Shown here: one piece after another, positions 10,721-22,810 of the stretch
Numbering within the stretch: position 1 is the first letter of the stretch
Layout: each line of letters starts with the position of its first letter
NCBI GenBank assembly: GCA_013397075.1
Contig: VWZS01003730.1
Location: 912,053 to 976,052, forward strand
From: Rhabdornis inornatus
Taxonomy: Eukaryota > Chordata > Aves > Passeriformes > Rhabdornithidae
Direction: 5' to 3'
Length of the DNA stretch: 64,000 nt
Translations under genes and position numbers: made by a program
Notes under the pieces: model-generated
Seen by the model: the letters and a program-made list of their open reading frames with translations, nothing else
What the model was told of the DNA's origin: nothing
The model's database searches: none

Positions 10721-12293
10721 AGCTCAGAAGAAAAGCATCAGGGGTGTTTACACATGGCAAAGTTATTAAGGGCCCTCACAGAGGGCTTTAAAGGCTGCAG
10801 TCTCACCTGGAAGATGGCTGGCTTGATCTTAGCCCTTTCCTTCTGGCTGGAATACCTTCCTCATAAAAACCGAAATGGGCCCCAGAGAACATTTATGTTC
10901 CCCAGCCTCATCCCTCCCTCTGATTTAAACCAGCTCCCAGTAAGAGATTTAAGACCACCCTGAATAGAGCTGCTTGTCAGGCTGCTCATTTGGGGTCAGA
11001 AAGCAGCAAAGCATTTCAGCATGTGCCCAAAGTTTGGGCACCTGCTCAATCCTGTTTTCTACTGACTCTGAGGTGCTCCTGGCTGACAAAATTAGAGCAC
11101 TTCCCTACTTCTTACATTTAAACACTTTTTTTTTTTTTTGCAAAAACATAGTCTGAATATGGATTCCTGACAGTAGCTGAACTTTATGAGATTCTTAGCC
11201 ACAGGCTTTGGGGAGAAAAAGGCTCCTCTCACAGCACACGTTATTTTTCTTCTTCAGCAGAAAAAAAGAAAAATCTTGCTTTGAATTAGTAAAGAGAAAT
11301 AATATATTGAAGGATAACACACAGTGGTGCTCCTGAGACCCAAGTCACCCCTGCTAACAGAGGCAAAGTATCGATCCCTGGTCCCAAATGGGGCACTTTG
11401 AGGAAGCTCCTGAAATGTCTGTAAGATACCTGCATGCTGTGGTCATATTTTCTCTGTGATACTGGAGATCTCCTTCTTCCATCTGTGTTTTAGAGGCCTC
11501 ACCTTTCCTGACAAGCACCCCAAAACAACAAGTTGAAATGACAAGTGCTGGTATTTCCAAAATATTCCATTTGACCAGAATGAGTATTTTCCAGCTATCA
11601 GGATCTCTCCAAAACTGCACTTTTTGGTGACCAATTTATTTGCCAATAAAATATTGCCTTGCTTGGCTCATTAGCTAATCATGGTCAAACTTGGGGATGA
11701 ATATATGGTTAATGTTTGAGCCTAACTTGCCTCCTTTTCAAGGAGAAGCCACTGGATCTTGGAAAATATCATCAAGCTGTCAACATTTAGAGGAGAACAA
11801 GTTCCTAAAGGCTTGAATAAATCATGCTGAGCTTCTCTACCTTTACGATGAGTGGCAAGGTAGAGATTTTCAGAGGTAACAAAATGGGCATTCACTGTGC
11901 AATTCTACTATTTTAGTATGGTATTGACTTTTTTTCATATTGCCAGACACTTTGCATCCTCATTTTTCCTTTAGGAATGCTGTGCTGATGTGGGGGAGGT
12001 CCAAGGGTGGAGGAAGGGTGATCACAGCAAATCTTTGTGTTTGTGTTTGTGTTATTCCTTCCCTCCTTACCTTAGCAAGGTGAGGGACCACGTTCATGCC
12101 TTTCTTTATTTTCCCTGTTCTAGGTACCACCAAAAAAAGCCAGCCAGCCATTAATTTATTTAAAACATTCCATGTTTATCCCTATCTTTCCAACATATAA
12201 AAAAGCAACGTGGCTTAGCAGGAAAATCAGCCCATTCAGAATTAGGTGATTCAGCCCCTAGCTGTGACTTTGTCACTATAAACCACAAATTTG
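10721..12293. other. Unique non-coding DNA
   Basis: Contains a 14-base T run near 11126-11139 and a short (TGTGTT)3 stretch at 12033-12053. No exon or transposable element recognised. Confidence 0.55.
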
Positions 12294-12321
12294 CAATTTG
12301 TAATTTGTAATTTGTAATTTG
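12294..12321. repeat. Heptanucleotide tandem repeat (TAATTTG)4
   Basis: Four head-to-tail 7-bp units, the first diverged by one base, with a related CAAATTTG just upstream at 12286-12293. A short AT-rich minisatellite. Confidence 0.95.
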
Positions 12322-15300
12322 CACAGCAACTGCTGAGTTTATTTTCCCCTCATTCTGGCCATGTGTAAAACGGGGTTTATTTTCTTTTTTGTGGGTCTAT
12401 TTAAGGAACACACATTGTTAGGACTCCTTCTCAAAGGGAGTTCTGCTATTTTAAGCCCAAGGGTTGTGTTCCAAAGCCTTGATGTCTCCCTGCAAACACT
12501 GCAGCAGCCAATTGCTTGTCACAGCCTAAGCTGCTTTATCAGCGACATGATCAATGGTCTCACCACAACTGAAAGGCAGGAACATTTCTCCTACAAGACT
12601 CTGGAGTTTTCCTCTGCTACTGCCCCATGTGGATAAACCATTAAAGGGAAAGGAGCAGCCCCACACTCTCCGTCAGCACGTTGCCACAGCAAATCACTCA
12701 AGTCCAACAAAACTCCTTTGGAAGATGAGATCCCAGTGTTTCTCCAGAGCTTTCCTGAGTGTTTGGAAGATCTCTGCCCCGTGGTGAATGAGAATGAAGC
12801 AACCTTGTATGTGGAAATTCAAAATGAGAGATTAGACAACAGCAATGCATCTTGGAAATCATCCAGTGTGCTCATTATTGGGAACTTTTTCCAGGGAGGA
12901 GGTGTATAAATAAGAAAGGGTTTTAAGTGGAGGAGGAGGTTTCTGTGACAATATAAAAATGAAGTGTGGTAGCGTGACCTTTTCAGAATGCATTTAAACT
13001 TCCTCTGCCCCCCCTGGGCTATCCCATATCTGTGTGGTTCACATTTCCCTGCTCCCAGAAACATTTGCTTTCCAACAGGAGGGCATTGTTAACCCTCCTC
13101 TCCTCACAGTGACTCCTTCCAGAAAGTCCAACCAAAGCTCCTTTCCAGTTCTGCCACTCTCTCCCCTTGCCCAACTGTTTAAAACATTCTGTTTTCCTTT
13201 TCCAGGTCAGAGTATATTTAAATTTCTCACGCCTGTTAAAGCTTGGGCAGGTCCCATTACAAAGTCAATACCCAGGAATGGAAAACATCTCCCAAAGTTT
13301 CAAGCAAATTCTGGCCAAATTTAGCAGGCGGTGTCCGACTTTGCTCCCCATCCATAAACTCCATGCTAATAGAAAGGGTTTGGCTACATCTGGCTCCTGC
13401 CTGGGCTGTGATTGTAGATAAGTTTTGACCAAGAGAGGGGCTGGGGGTTGGTTTGGGTTGCACATTTTCCCCTCTCACCTCTGACACGGCCAGCACACGA
13501 TAACAAGAGGAGGGAGCTCCCCGAGGGACAGCGCTCAGGGTCGCGGTGGATTAAACGTTCTCAGGCACGACTCCTTCCAAAGGCAGGAGCAGGGAAGAGC
13601 TCAGAGAGCCAGAACCTGCTGATTAAGGGCCTTGAAGGATTTTCCATCCCCATCTCGTGGAGCTACTTGCTGTACAACCACCCAAAGTGTGCCTTGACAG
13701 AGGCTCGAGTCTGCTATTTAAAGATCAGCTGCAGCAGAGGAAAGCTGAGAGATGTTTGTTTCACTTTGTCCCCTCACTCAAGCTGGATTTTTTTTTTTTG
13801 CTAATGTTTTAGGAATGTTTCCTTATCAGGATTATAAAAAATAAATACAGCTAGCACTTTGGCAGTCAAAAAGAACAATATAGATTAGAAAATGATTTAG
13901 TGCCCTTATTTCACTAACTAACCCAGCTTGCCTGATCTCAGGAGCAATTATCCATGTGAGTAATTCTCCTGTGTGAAGATCTTTGTTGAAATCAGTGGAA
14001 GTGTTTGTGCAAGCAGAGTTACCTAGCTGCAGATTCAGGCCTCAATTTCCTCCTGTGGAATTTAAGAGCAGATTGTTTCCTTTATAACTTACTTTTTCAG
14101 TGAAAAACAGCTCTCTTCAGAGGGTGAAGTTAAATGGAAATGCTGCATTTTGATGAAAATTCTCTGTCTCCCTTAACTAAATGTTAATTTAAGGAGTTTG
14201 TTGCATGTAGTTCCTCTCCAGAACTGTAGCTGTGCTTATCAGAAATTCTCAGCAGATTTCTGACTCTTATATGTGGCTCTTCTTGACCATTTTCATAAGC
14301 TTTGAGAACTTCATAGTTCCATTACAACCAAAAGATTTTAACCAGTTCTCACCAGTCATTTATGGAGTGATGCCACCAAAGGTTGGTAGCCTAAAAACGC
14401 AGAAAAGCATGAAAAAAACTTGCAAAAGGAACTTGAAATCTGCACAAGCTCAAAACGAACAGATGAAAGCTGCATAATTAACAAATCAATTAAACAAATC
14501 ACCAAAAGCACAATGTTTACCTATGAAATGTGGGGAATTTCTGCTAAAACCACCAGAGACATCATTTTTGCTACTGTTATAAATGAAATTATGCTGGGAT
14601 ATGGGAGTGATAGACAGGTAAACAAGCTCTGGGTTTAAATATTTGAATTCTGGTGTTTTCCTCCACTGAATTTGTGAATAAAACCTTGGGTAGCTACTTC
14701 AAAATGTGCCCTCTGACATTGGAATATGCTTTAAACTGTGATTCAGGCTGTCATGGCACGAGCTCCATGTTTCAGAAAGGTTTCCACAAACTTGGGCTCG
14801 TTATTCCATGACAATTTATTAACACTTCCAGGCGTGAGTGCTTCAGGCAAAACAGAACAAGGAGCCTGACCCTGCTCACTAACAACATCCACACTTGGAT
14901 ACCAAAATGATGATTTCAGTGCAGCCCTTCCATGCAGAATTCTGGGAGACTTCAGCTTAAAGAAAGAAAAACAACTTTAAAAGTCACCTCCCAATAAAAG
15001 GAGGTTAGGCAGGATTATTCTAAGGTCCCACCTGACTTGGAAATGTATAAATGTATGCATGTGCTTGGATAATTTTAGAATTTTTGTGAAGTGGAAAGGC
15101 ACATTTTCAGATAAGTGCTAGGAACACTTGGCAAGCCCGTTTGAAACATGCTGTAAGATTTTTGGACATAGCTTGTATTTATAAACCACAAAAAACACAT
15201 TCTATCTCTTGTTTTGTCTCAGCATTAATGGTCAGCTGCACTGAGAATGCTTAGAAGAAACTCCAGCCACATTTTGGAGGATAAATCTGGGAGCTGCACG

Positions 15301-15702
15301 TTCACCTCGCCATGGGACAACTTTTTACTCTGATTAATTTAAATTTTCTCTGGTTGAAAGCAACGAGAATCACCTGAGAAGTGACAGCAGCTCCTGTTGA
15401 AACAGCAAAGCTCTGTTTCAAAACCTGCTCTGTCCCAGCGTGGCAGAGTAATACAGATGCCTTTGGGGCTCTCCAGCATTTTCACAGAGAGCCCATTAAC
15501 TTGGATCCAAATCTGTGCTTGGCCAGACATTCCAAGTCCACAGAGAAAAGATCTGAAAAGCTTTATCTGAGCCTGATAACCATCACAGCTAAAGTATGGC
15601 TTGGCTCCTGATTTACATCATTGCAGAGGAAAGGAGAACAGTCCAGTTGTGCTGATAAAGTTCTAGCAAAGTGAAACCAAATAAATCTTGGAGATGCCAT
15701 CA
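12322..15702. other. Unique non-coding DNA
   Basis: No recognised element. 13800-14160 is AT-rich and repeat-free and could be conserved. 14230-14640 holds two overlapping chance frames in lysine- and glutamine-rich AT-rich sequence. The word GTTTCAAGCAAATTCTGG at 13297-13314 resembles GTTCAAAGCAAATCCGGG at 15939-15956, hinting at a shared old repeat that I cannot name. Confidence 0.45.
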
Positions 15703-15727
15703 GCTTGTTTGTTTGCTTGCTTGTTGT
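15703..15727. repeat. Short tetranucleotide repeat (CTTG/TTTG)n
   Basis: About six TTG-containing tetranucleotide units in CTTGTTTGTTTGCTTGCTTG order. A short imperfect microsatellite. Confidence 0.85.
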
Positions 15728-18700
15728 CCGATGACATCAGCCCAGTGCCCGGTTTATCTTTATTTTAAATTGAATTGGATCCTTGTCAGGCTTTGCCAGA
15801 GCTGTGCCAAAGGCACGTAGCAAAACCACATAAAATTCATCCAGTTTGATGTTTTCTTTGTAAATGCTCTAAAATGGGCTTGACTCTGTCCCAGAGGATC
15901 ATTAAAGTTCCTGAACTTTCTGGGGCGAGCGCGACCAAGTTCAAAGCAAATCCGGGCTTGATTTATGGTTCTGATTGGAGACCAAGGAAAAGTCAAATTT
16001 ACAGTCTGAGTTTTATGTTGAGTTTCTTGTGCACTCTCAGTCTGAAACTTGAAGCGAACCTCAGGGGGTTTGAAGCCCAGGAACACTGAAGCCATTGCTG
16101 GTACAACGCTCAGCTGGCCAGAGCTGGCACAGCCCGAGGAGCTCCTTGGCAGCTCACGCAGCCTGAGGACTTTGCTCTGCTGCCAAATGAAGCAGTTTGC
16201 CGTTAGAAGTATTTTAAAGATGAGGAAAGTGACACTGGAACAGGGCTAAATAGTTTCTTTAGAGATAAACTGGGGTGTTGCATAGGAGTTGGGCTGGTAG
16301 AACACAAGCTCCCACCACCCCAAGCATTTTGATGCATTCCAAGATGAAGCGTGGAGCATTAATTACTCTCAGAATCACAGGAATGAGAAAGCTGTGCCTG
16401 GTAGGAAGGGCAGCAACAACTCTGCAAAATTTGGGAGCGTTTTGGGAACACCGTGTCACCGTTTTGAGGCGCAGATGCCAAAAGTGGAGGGCTTAGGGGA
16501 AGTAGGTGTTGTGCCATTGTCACTTTTCATGGATGAAGGTCTCGGAGAACAATACTCCAGCAGGAGCCACTGGGAGGGGAGCCAAGTGGAAATATCCCAT
16601 CACAGCCAGTGTTTGCTGCGAGGCTGAAGCCTCAGTGCCTTGCCATGACTCCACTGACACAAAGTCCCTGGAACAAAAGAACAATGCATTCAGGCTTGGA
16701 AGAGTTCTCCTTGTTTGAATGCATAATAGCTCTTATTGGACAATGAATCCCTTGTAAGATCATGGAAAAACCATTGTGGAAGGTCTGGAATACCTTTTTG
16801 CTGCCAACACTGGCCCAGATTAGTGCAGATTTTATTTCAAAGTGTTCCTGAGGGTTTGAATGTTCAGTTTGTTTCCGCAGGAATCACCCCCGTGTCAATG
16901 ATTTTCTGTTAATCCCGATCCTCGCTTCGCTCCATGTATCCTGATATGAGTTAATTCCAAGACGATGAGCTCGAATCCGTGTTTTTCTTGGAAAAAAAAA
17001 ATGTTCCAAGTCACCAGCATTCCCCTTGCCACGAGTACAGTTGTGGAGCACAATGAGGAAGTCTGTTTGAAGGAACCGTCTGCTCGTCCAGGATTGTCCC
17101 AGGGGAAAGACACCCACGGCTCCAGCCCAGGAGTGAACTCACCCTCAGGAGTCCAGGATTGCTCAGCATCCCCACACAGGAATGGGCTGCCACAGCCTAC
17201 AAAGAGGCATTGTGTGAAACCATCCAAGTCATCCTGGGTTGGGATAAATCGGGTAAATAAAGGACCTGTCATGGACCAGGCTTCCAGCTCAGTCCTTGCT
17301 TTGAGAGACTTGAGAGCTCTTGGATTTGTTTGGGCAGCACAGTAAAATATGAGAAGAAGGTTTCCAAGTTGTGGATTCATGGAGACCTCAGTCAAGAGCT
17401 GGTTTTAATCCATTTTTATTTCCTCTTCCTTTAAAAAATTCCTTCCAAGACTGGCATAAAATATGAAGAAGTTGACTTGTCAAAAATCTCCCAATCCAGT
17501 CAGCAGAAGGAAAGGACAGCCAGGGACACCCACTTTTCCAGGAGGCTCACAGGTAAGATGTAGATGGCCCCCATAGCCCACATCAGCATTTCCCTGGTGT
17601 TGTTACAGCAGGAGAGCTGAGCTTGACCCATGGCATGGGAGCAAAAAGGAAACAATTCCCTTTGGGTTTATTTTCTCCAGGAAATCCAGTCACTGATGCA
17701 GGGTTGAAGAGCTCCTATAGATGTGCATCATTTCCATCAGCTCCCAGCATTTAAATCGAGCTGCCAAATCTCCTGTAATTCCCCCAGACTTCTGCCATCC
17801 ACTAAAAATTAGTGTGTGGAAGAAGGAACAGGAGCAAAGAGGGAGGCACACACCAAAGCCTTGCATGAGCCAGATGTGGATCAGTGCCCAGCTGCTGTTA
17901 TCAGAACAGATACTTTGCCTGCAGACAGCAAACCTGCAAAGGCTGGGCTTTTCAACATTTCTTGTTAGCAGGAGGTGTGCTCTGGTTTGGATGCTGAGGG
18001 GGAAGAAATTGCAGAATCCAGACAGACAAATTCAGGACTTTTGCTATCAGACATGATGCAAGTGGACAATGTTCTGCCTGTGCTGTGTGGGGAAGGAAAA
18101 TGAAATATTGGACATTAAAGCATTGTGTCATTGGAGCTCTGTTAAATGAGTTGGACTGTGAGCACATCCAAACCAAAAATCTGCTAGTGCTTTTTGACTC
18201 AAGCAAATCCTGGCTTTTTCTTTAACACTTTGGGGATTTTTATCCCCTTTCCAGCTTTCTGAGGGACCTGGACACATCTTTAGAGAGCTGGACACCAGCA
18301 GTGGCACAGTGGCATAGCCTGGGCACAGCAGGACCCTCACAGAGTCCCAGGTGCAGGAGAAACAGATCCAGCCCAGGTGACAGCAAGGACAGGTTTGTCC
18401 ACAGCCAGCTGTGTAAACAGAGGGCCCTCCTGTCCTGCATCCAGCTGTGTCTTTTCCAGATGTGACTGTGACCTTCTGCTCTTCACCACCGACCACGTGG
18501 AGGCTGCTGTCCATTTCCTAGCCAGCAAAGTCACCAGAGTTCTCCAAGCCACCCAGTTTTAAATAATCTCCTTTCATACCTTTCCTGGATTTGGGAGAGC
18601 CCACTTAGCCCATTCTGCCATGGGAGGGGAGGAAATCTGAAAAAACCCTCATTATTTGCAGAATGAGGGCAAGGCACCAGCTGCACACATCTATTCTCAC

Positions 18701-19670
18701 ATTGCTCCACCTTGAACCTCACACACGGCCCCAGCAAAATCAGCAAAATTTGTCTTTTGCAGAATTTAACATCATATCTAAATGTGAAACTTTTTTTTTT
18801 TTTTTGCATTGAGCTGGACGGTTGGTTAATTCTCAGTCTCCAAATATAATACAAATCATTCGAGCTATTTGGCATGAGTCATGGCTTGATTAATATTTTT
18901 GGCATTTTTAGTGGGACTCTTAAATAAAAGAAGTGGCATCTGAATGGAAATTGGAACAGGCCAGTGAGAGGAACAGTGCTTTTAAGGCTTTGGAGAATTA
19001 GCAAAAGCCTTCAAAATGTCAGAAGTTGTTAAAAATTTGAAACCAGTTGAGATCTTATTTTTAAAACGGTGTCTGAATTGATTTGTCCTTCATTTGTGTT
19101 TTTTTTCCTCCAGTTCTGCCATTCTAAGTTAGGGAGGCAGTAAAATTCCAAGTGATCCCACAACCCACAGCTCCTGCCTCCGTTTCCACAAGCTGGGAGC
19201 AGGTCAGGTATGTTCCTCCCAGCACTGTTTATGATGCTTGACATTGTTACATCATCATTAAAAATCTCTTCACTGATGTGAAAAACACATTTTGGAGCTT
19301 TCTAGGCCATTTATTTTGTCAGCTCTGTGGGTATGGAGGGGACTGTCCTCCCTTCCAGGCGTTGCTGGTGTAACTGGATCCAAAGAAAATTCTTCAAACT
19401 TTATTGGCCACGGAAAACGAAAGTCAATTGGTTAAAAGAAAAGTGTTTATTATGTTTACTCTGGCATCCCAACCATGCAGAATTATTAATCATTAAGATC
19501 CAGATACATAGAGTTTGCTCTTTTTTTTTCCCTTAAGCAGAGCTTTGCCAATTCATTAAACATCATTCAGTTGAAATAAGCCTCAGCAGGAATGTTTTTA
19601 CCTCATATTTTAAAATTATTTTCTGTTATCACACTGCACTTGATGAGCTCCATACTCACCACTCTATTCC
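15728..19670. other. Unique non-coding DNA
   Basis: No exon or recognised element. Open frames of 111 to 166 codons (15760-16095 minus, 16895-17395 minus, 16965-17345 plus, 18128-18514 minus) overlap one another on both strands and show no family signature. 16880-16990 keeps several CpGs and could be a small conserved element. A 15-base T run lies near 18790-18804. Confidence 0.45.
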
Positions 19671-19768
19671 TGAGGGTTGAAACACTTCTTCCACTTGTCC
19701 TGGATAATTTCTGGGATAATTTCTGAGGGTTGAAACACTTCTTCCACTTGTCCTGGATAATTTCTGGG
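19671..19768. repeat. Tandem duplication, 53-bp unit, about 1.9 copies
   Basis: TGAGGGTTGAAACACTTC starts at 19671 and again at 19724. Each copy runs on to CCTGGATAATTTCTGGG. No mismatch is seen between the copies over the shared part, indicating a recent duplication. The phrase ATAATTTCTGGG is itself nearly repeated at the junction, offering microhomology for slippage. Confidence 0.95.
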
Positions 19769-21580
19769 GAGTCCTAAAGATCCACCAATTCCCATTGATC
19801 TCTCCTTGAGCTGAACCCAGCTGAAGCCATGCAATAGTGCAGAATTTTCTCCCTTATCCTCATTTTATAAAATAAATTAGCACCAATGTGGTCCCTCCAT
19901 ACACAGAACACATTAAAAGAAATAAATTCACGGATTCAACCCCAATGAATCGTCCTGGTTTCACTGGATCTCTGTTCTCTGCTGAGATGTTTTCTCTCAA
20001 GAGCCATGGCAGAGGTTTTGGAGGGCAGCAGCCTCCCTCAACCTCCCCAGCAATCAGAGCCTTGTTGCACTTCCAGTCCTGGCACAGCTTCCCTCTGGGA
20101 GTGGTCCCAGTTATCCCTCAGGCTGGATGGTCCAGCGCATTACAGTCCTGGTAACAGGAGGCTGGCACCATTCCCCCAGCTCTGTTTTAATAGTGACAAT
20201 ATAACTGCTGAAACAATATTTTGGTTCCACTGACGTATGTAAAACGCTCTGGCCAGGGCTGCCAGCAGCTCCATTTTCCCCCTTTCCCAGCTGAGGAAGA
20301 GCTGAGATCCCAGAGGATCTCCTTTTCTGCAGGCTCTTGCCTCCTGCAGGTTTTCCCTCATCAGGGATCATCCTTTGACCATCCCTCAAAGAGATCCCCT
20401 TGGAATGTGTGAGCAGGAACAGAGGAATTACAGGGTCCTGAATGAAATTGATAGTGGCCTGATCCGTGTGGGAACTCTGTCCCTGGCTGAGACATGAAGG
20501 TGATCCAGAGGATCTTAAAAAACATCACTCAAGCAATGGGAAAAGTTCAGTCAAAAGACTGAAAAGATCACTGATCCTGCCTAGAGGTGTCCCAGTCTGG
20601 GCTTTGGATTCCCTTCTCTGACATTCAGATTTCACACTGAAATTTGAATATCTTGGATAACATTGGCTTTAGACAAATGTTGATCCTGTACAAGGTACAA
20701 AAAAGAGCAAGGTTTCCTGTCCTCTCTGAATGCAAATGTAAGAGATTCACCTTCCCAAAAACACGTCCCCCACGGTGGTGGCCAACAATGGCACCTCCAA
20801 GTTGACATAACCAGTCTTGACAGCACCCAGTAAGGACATAATTCAGTGCTATATTAGATACCCTCCAAAAAAACTTAAACCATGACCTTTCCTTCCTCCC
20901 TCCCCTCCTTTTTTCCTGAGGGCAAGGCTGTGGGGCTGGATCTGGGAATTAGAAAGCAACATGGGTGGTGACCCCCTGGTGCCAAGACTGTCACGAAGAA
21001 TAATCCATATGTTGTGTCTGTGCGTGTTGGGAGGTCCCAACCCTGAGCACCACAAGTGTTTCCCAGCCTGCACAGCTCACTGTGCCCAGGAGAACCATTC
21101 AGGAAGAAAGCAATGCCTGGGAAGCACAGCCAAAAGGGGCTGCCCTGGTGGTTTGTTTGCAGATGCAAAGCCAGCCAAGCCAGGTTTGCCACCTCTGGGA
21201 AGTGCTCACAAACACCAACAGCAGCTGTGCTGTGACAAAATTCATTGTTCTGCCAGCTGGGAGCCACCATCCAATGCCCTCATGCTCTGCCACCAACTGG
21301 AAAATCCCTTTTTTTCCCAGGTAACTGGTGTTCCAAGAGAAAACCAAGGGCTGAGCTTGGAATCATTTTCTTGGTGGGAGGATGTGGAGCACTGGGAATG
21401 GGCTCCCACTGCCTGGGGCAGGAGCTGGGCTCCTCAAGCAGCCTGTGTGGACCAGGCAGCTGTTTGGGATCTCACAGATCAGACACGAGCAGGTATCTCC
21501 CCCCACTTTCCACCATCCATCACTGGCCTTTACTGGCGACTCGCATTTTTGTTCTCTAATTAAAGCTTCTGTCAGGTACT
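19769..21580. other. Unique, moderately GC-rich non-coding DNA
   Basis: Holds a 200-codon plus-strand frame (20961-21563) overlapped by a 131-codon minus frame (20875-21270) and other plus frames. The translation has no recognisable domain. Overlap on several frames argues for low stop density, not a gene. Confidence 0.45.
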
Positions 21581-21745
21581 TTTAAATTATAGCCCCGATT
21601 AGGGACTTTAGATCCAAATTCAGCAGGCTTTGGAACCTGCCATTTTATTTAATTACTTGCAGTAAATTATTTTGACACCCTCAATTACCAATGTCCATCA
21701 CCTCAGCCCGGCGACGATGAGTGCGAGGAATTTGCCATTTGATCT
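21581..21745. promoter_or_regulatory. Candidate conserved non-coding element
   Basis: Repeat-free, with TTTAATTACTTG, AGTAAATTATTT and CAATTACCAATG homeodomain-type words. A retained CpG-containing GGCGACGATG lies at the end (near 21710). Enhancer-like texture; conservation not measured. Confidence 0.2.
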
Positions 21746-22261
21746 GTTTTGTCTGCTGGAAGGGTGTAAAGTAGACAAAAAATTCCACCTCTGCACAAAC
21801 CCAGTGAGAATTTTAGTGAGTTCCACCACACAGGTTAGAAAATATTAATAATTTCCTTTCATTTCCCCTTTAGTTTTCCTTTAATATTTGGCTCCTAAAG
21901 CTAAGGGTGTGTTTTGAATTAATAAAACCGTTGCTGCACAACCAGACGTGGAGCAGGTCACTGGTGGAAGCACAGGATGGTCCTTCCTGGGTGTGATGAT
22001 TAATCCACTCTTTTAGAAAAAGGGCTGCTCTCTGAGAAGCTCATTTAGGTGTTAAATATTTATCCATGTGCAACAGCCAAATTCCCGTTTCATCCACCCA
22101 TTCCCAGCCCCGGATGGTGCCTGAAATTCCCTGTTTGGGGAGGAGTTTCTCTGGGAACATCCCAAAGGACACTGAGTGGGGATCATCCCGTGAACTTCAT
22201 GCTTGGCTGTTTCACTGGGCAGAGCAATATTAAACTCCAGCATTCTCCCTCACTTTAACAA
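21746..22261. other. Unique non-coding DNA
   Basis: No recognised repeat, exon or motif cluster; only chance frames under 70 codons. Confidence 0.55.
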
Positions 22262-22810
22262 CCCTGGGGGTGTTGATGATGGAGCTAATTAGCCATGTTC
22301 TCTAATTTATTAAAATCATAAATAATTCACTTCAAGGCTTTCTTGGGGGGGAGAGAGAAGAAGGGGGTGGGAAGGTTAAAGGGAGACAACTGCATGAAAT
22401 TCTTTGGCTGATTAAATGTTCCAGAAGATGCAGCAATATTTTACCTCTCTTAAGTGATTCGGTGGCACATCAGACTTGGCACCTCCTCCTTCGCCCTGTT
22501 TGTTTTTAATTATGGCCATTATTTTATTTACCATGGGTAACATTAGGGCCTGGTATGGTTGGCTGCAAAAGCCAAAGAGCACAAAATCATTTCGGTGTCA
22601 GAAGCTTAAATAAAGGTCAAAGGAGCAGCAAAGACACATAAAAGATGGAGTTGGGAAGATGTAATGTATTTGTCTACTGTGGAACTGTAAAATAATTTTT
22701 AGTACAGTATGTACAAAGCCTTATGGGTTTTTTGGAAGTAATCTGAGATCCAAACCTTCCCTTTAATGAACGAATTTGCATATTTGCTGCCTGAAATAGA
22801 TCACCTTCAC
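22262..22810. promoter_or_regulatory. Candidate conserved non-coding element
   Basis: AT-rich and repeat-free, apart from a short G/A-rich patch at 22346-22372. It contains GCTAATTAGCC near 22285, TTTTAATTATGG near 22505, a perfect POU octamer ATTTGCAT at 22774-22781, and TTAAATAAAGGTCAAAGG (nuclear-receptor-like AGGTCA) near 22607. This clustering of homeodomain, POU and nuclear-receptor cores suggests an enhancer. It is inference only. Confidence 0.27.

Noticed and set aside
13518..13530. REST/RE1-like half-site (GGACAGCGC)
   Set aside because: The left half of the RE1 site is absent at the required spacing.
20961..21563. 200-codon plus-strand open frame
   Set aside because: Overlaps other open frames on both strands in a stop-poor, GC-richer patch; no family signature.
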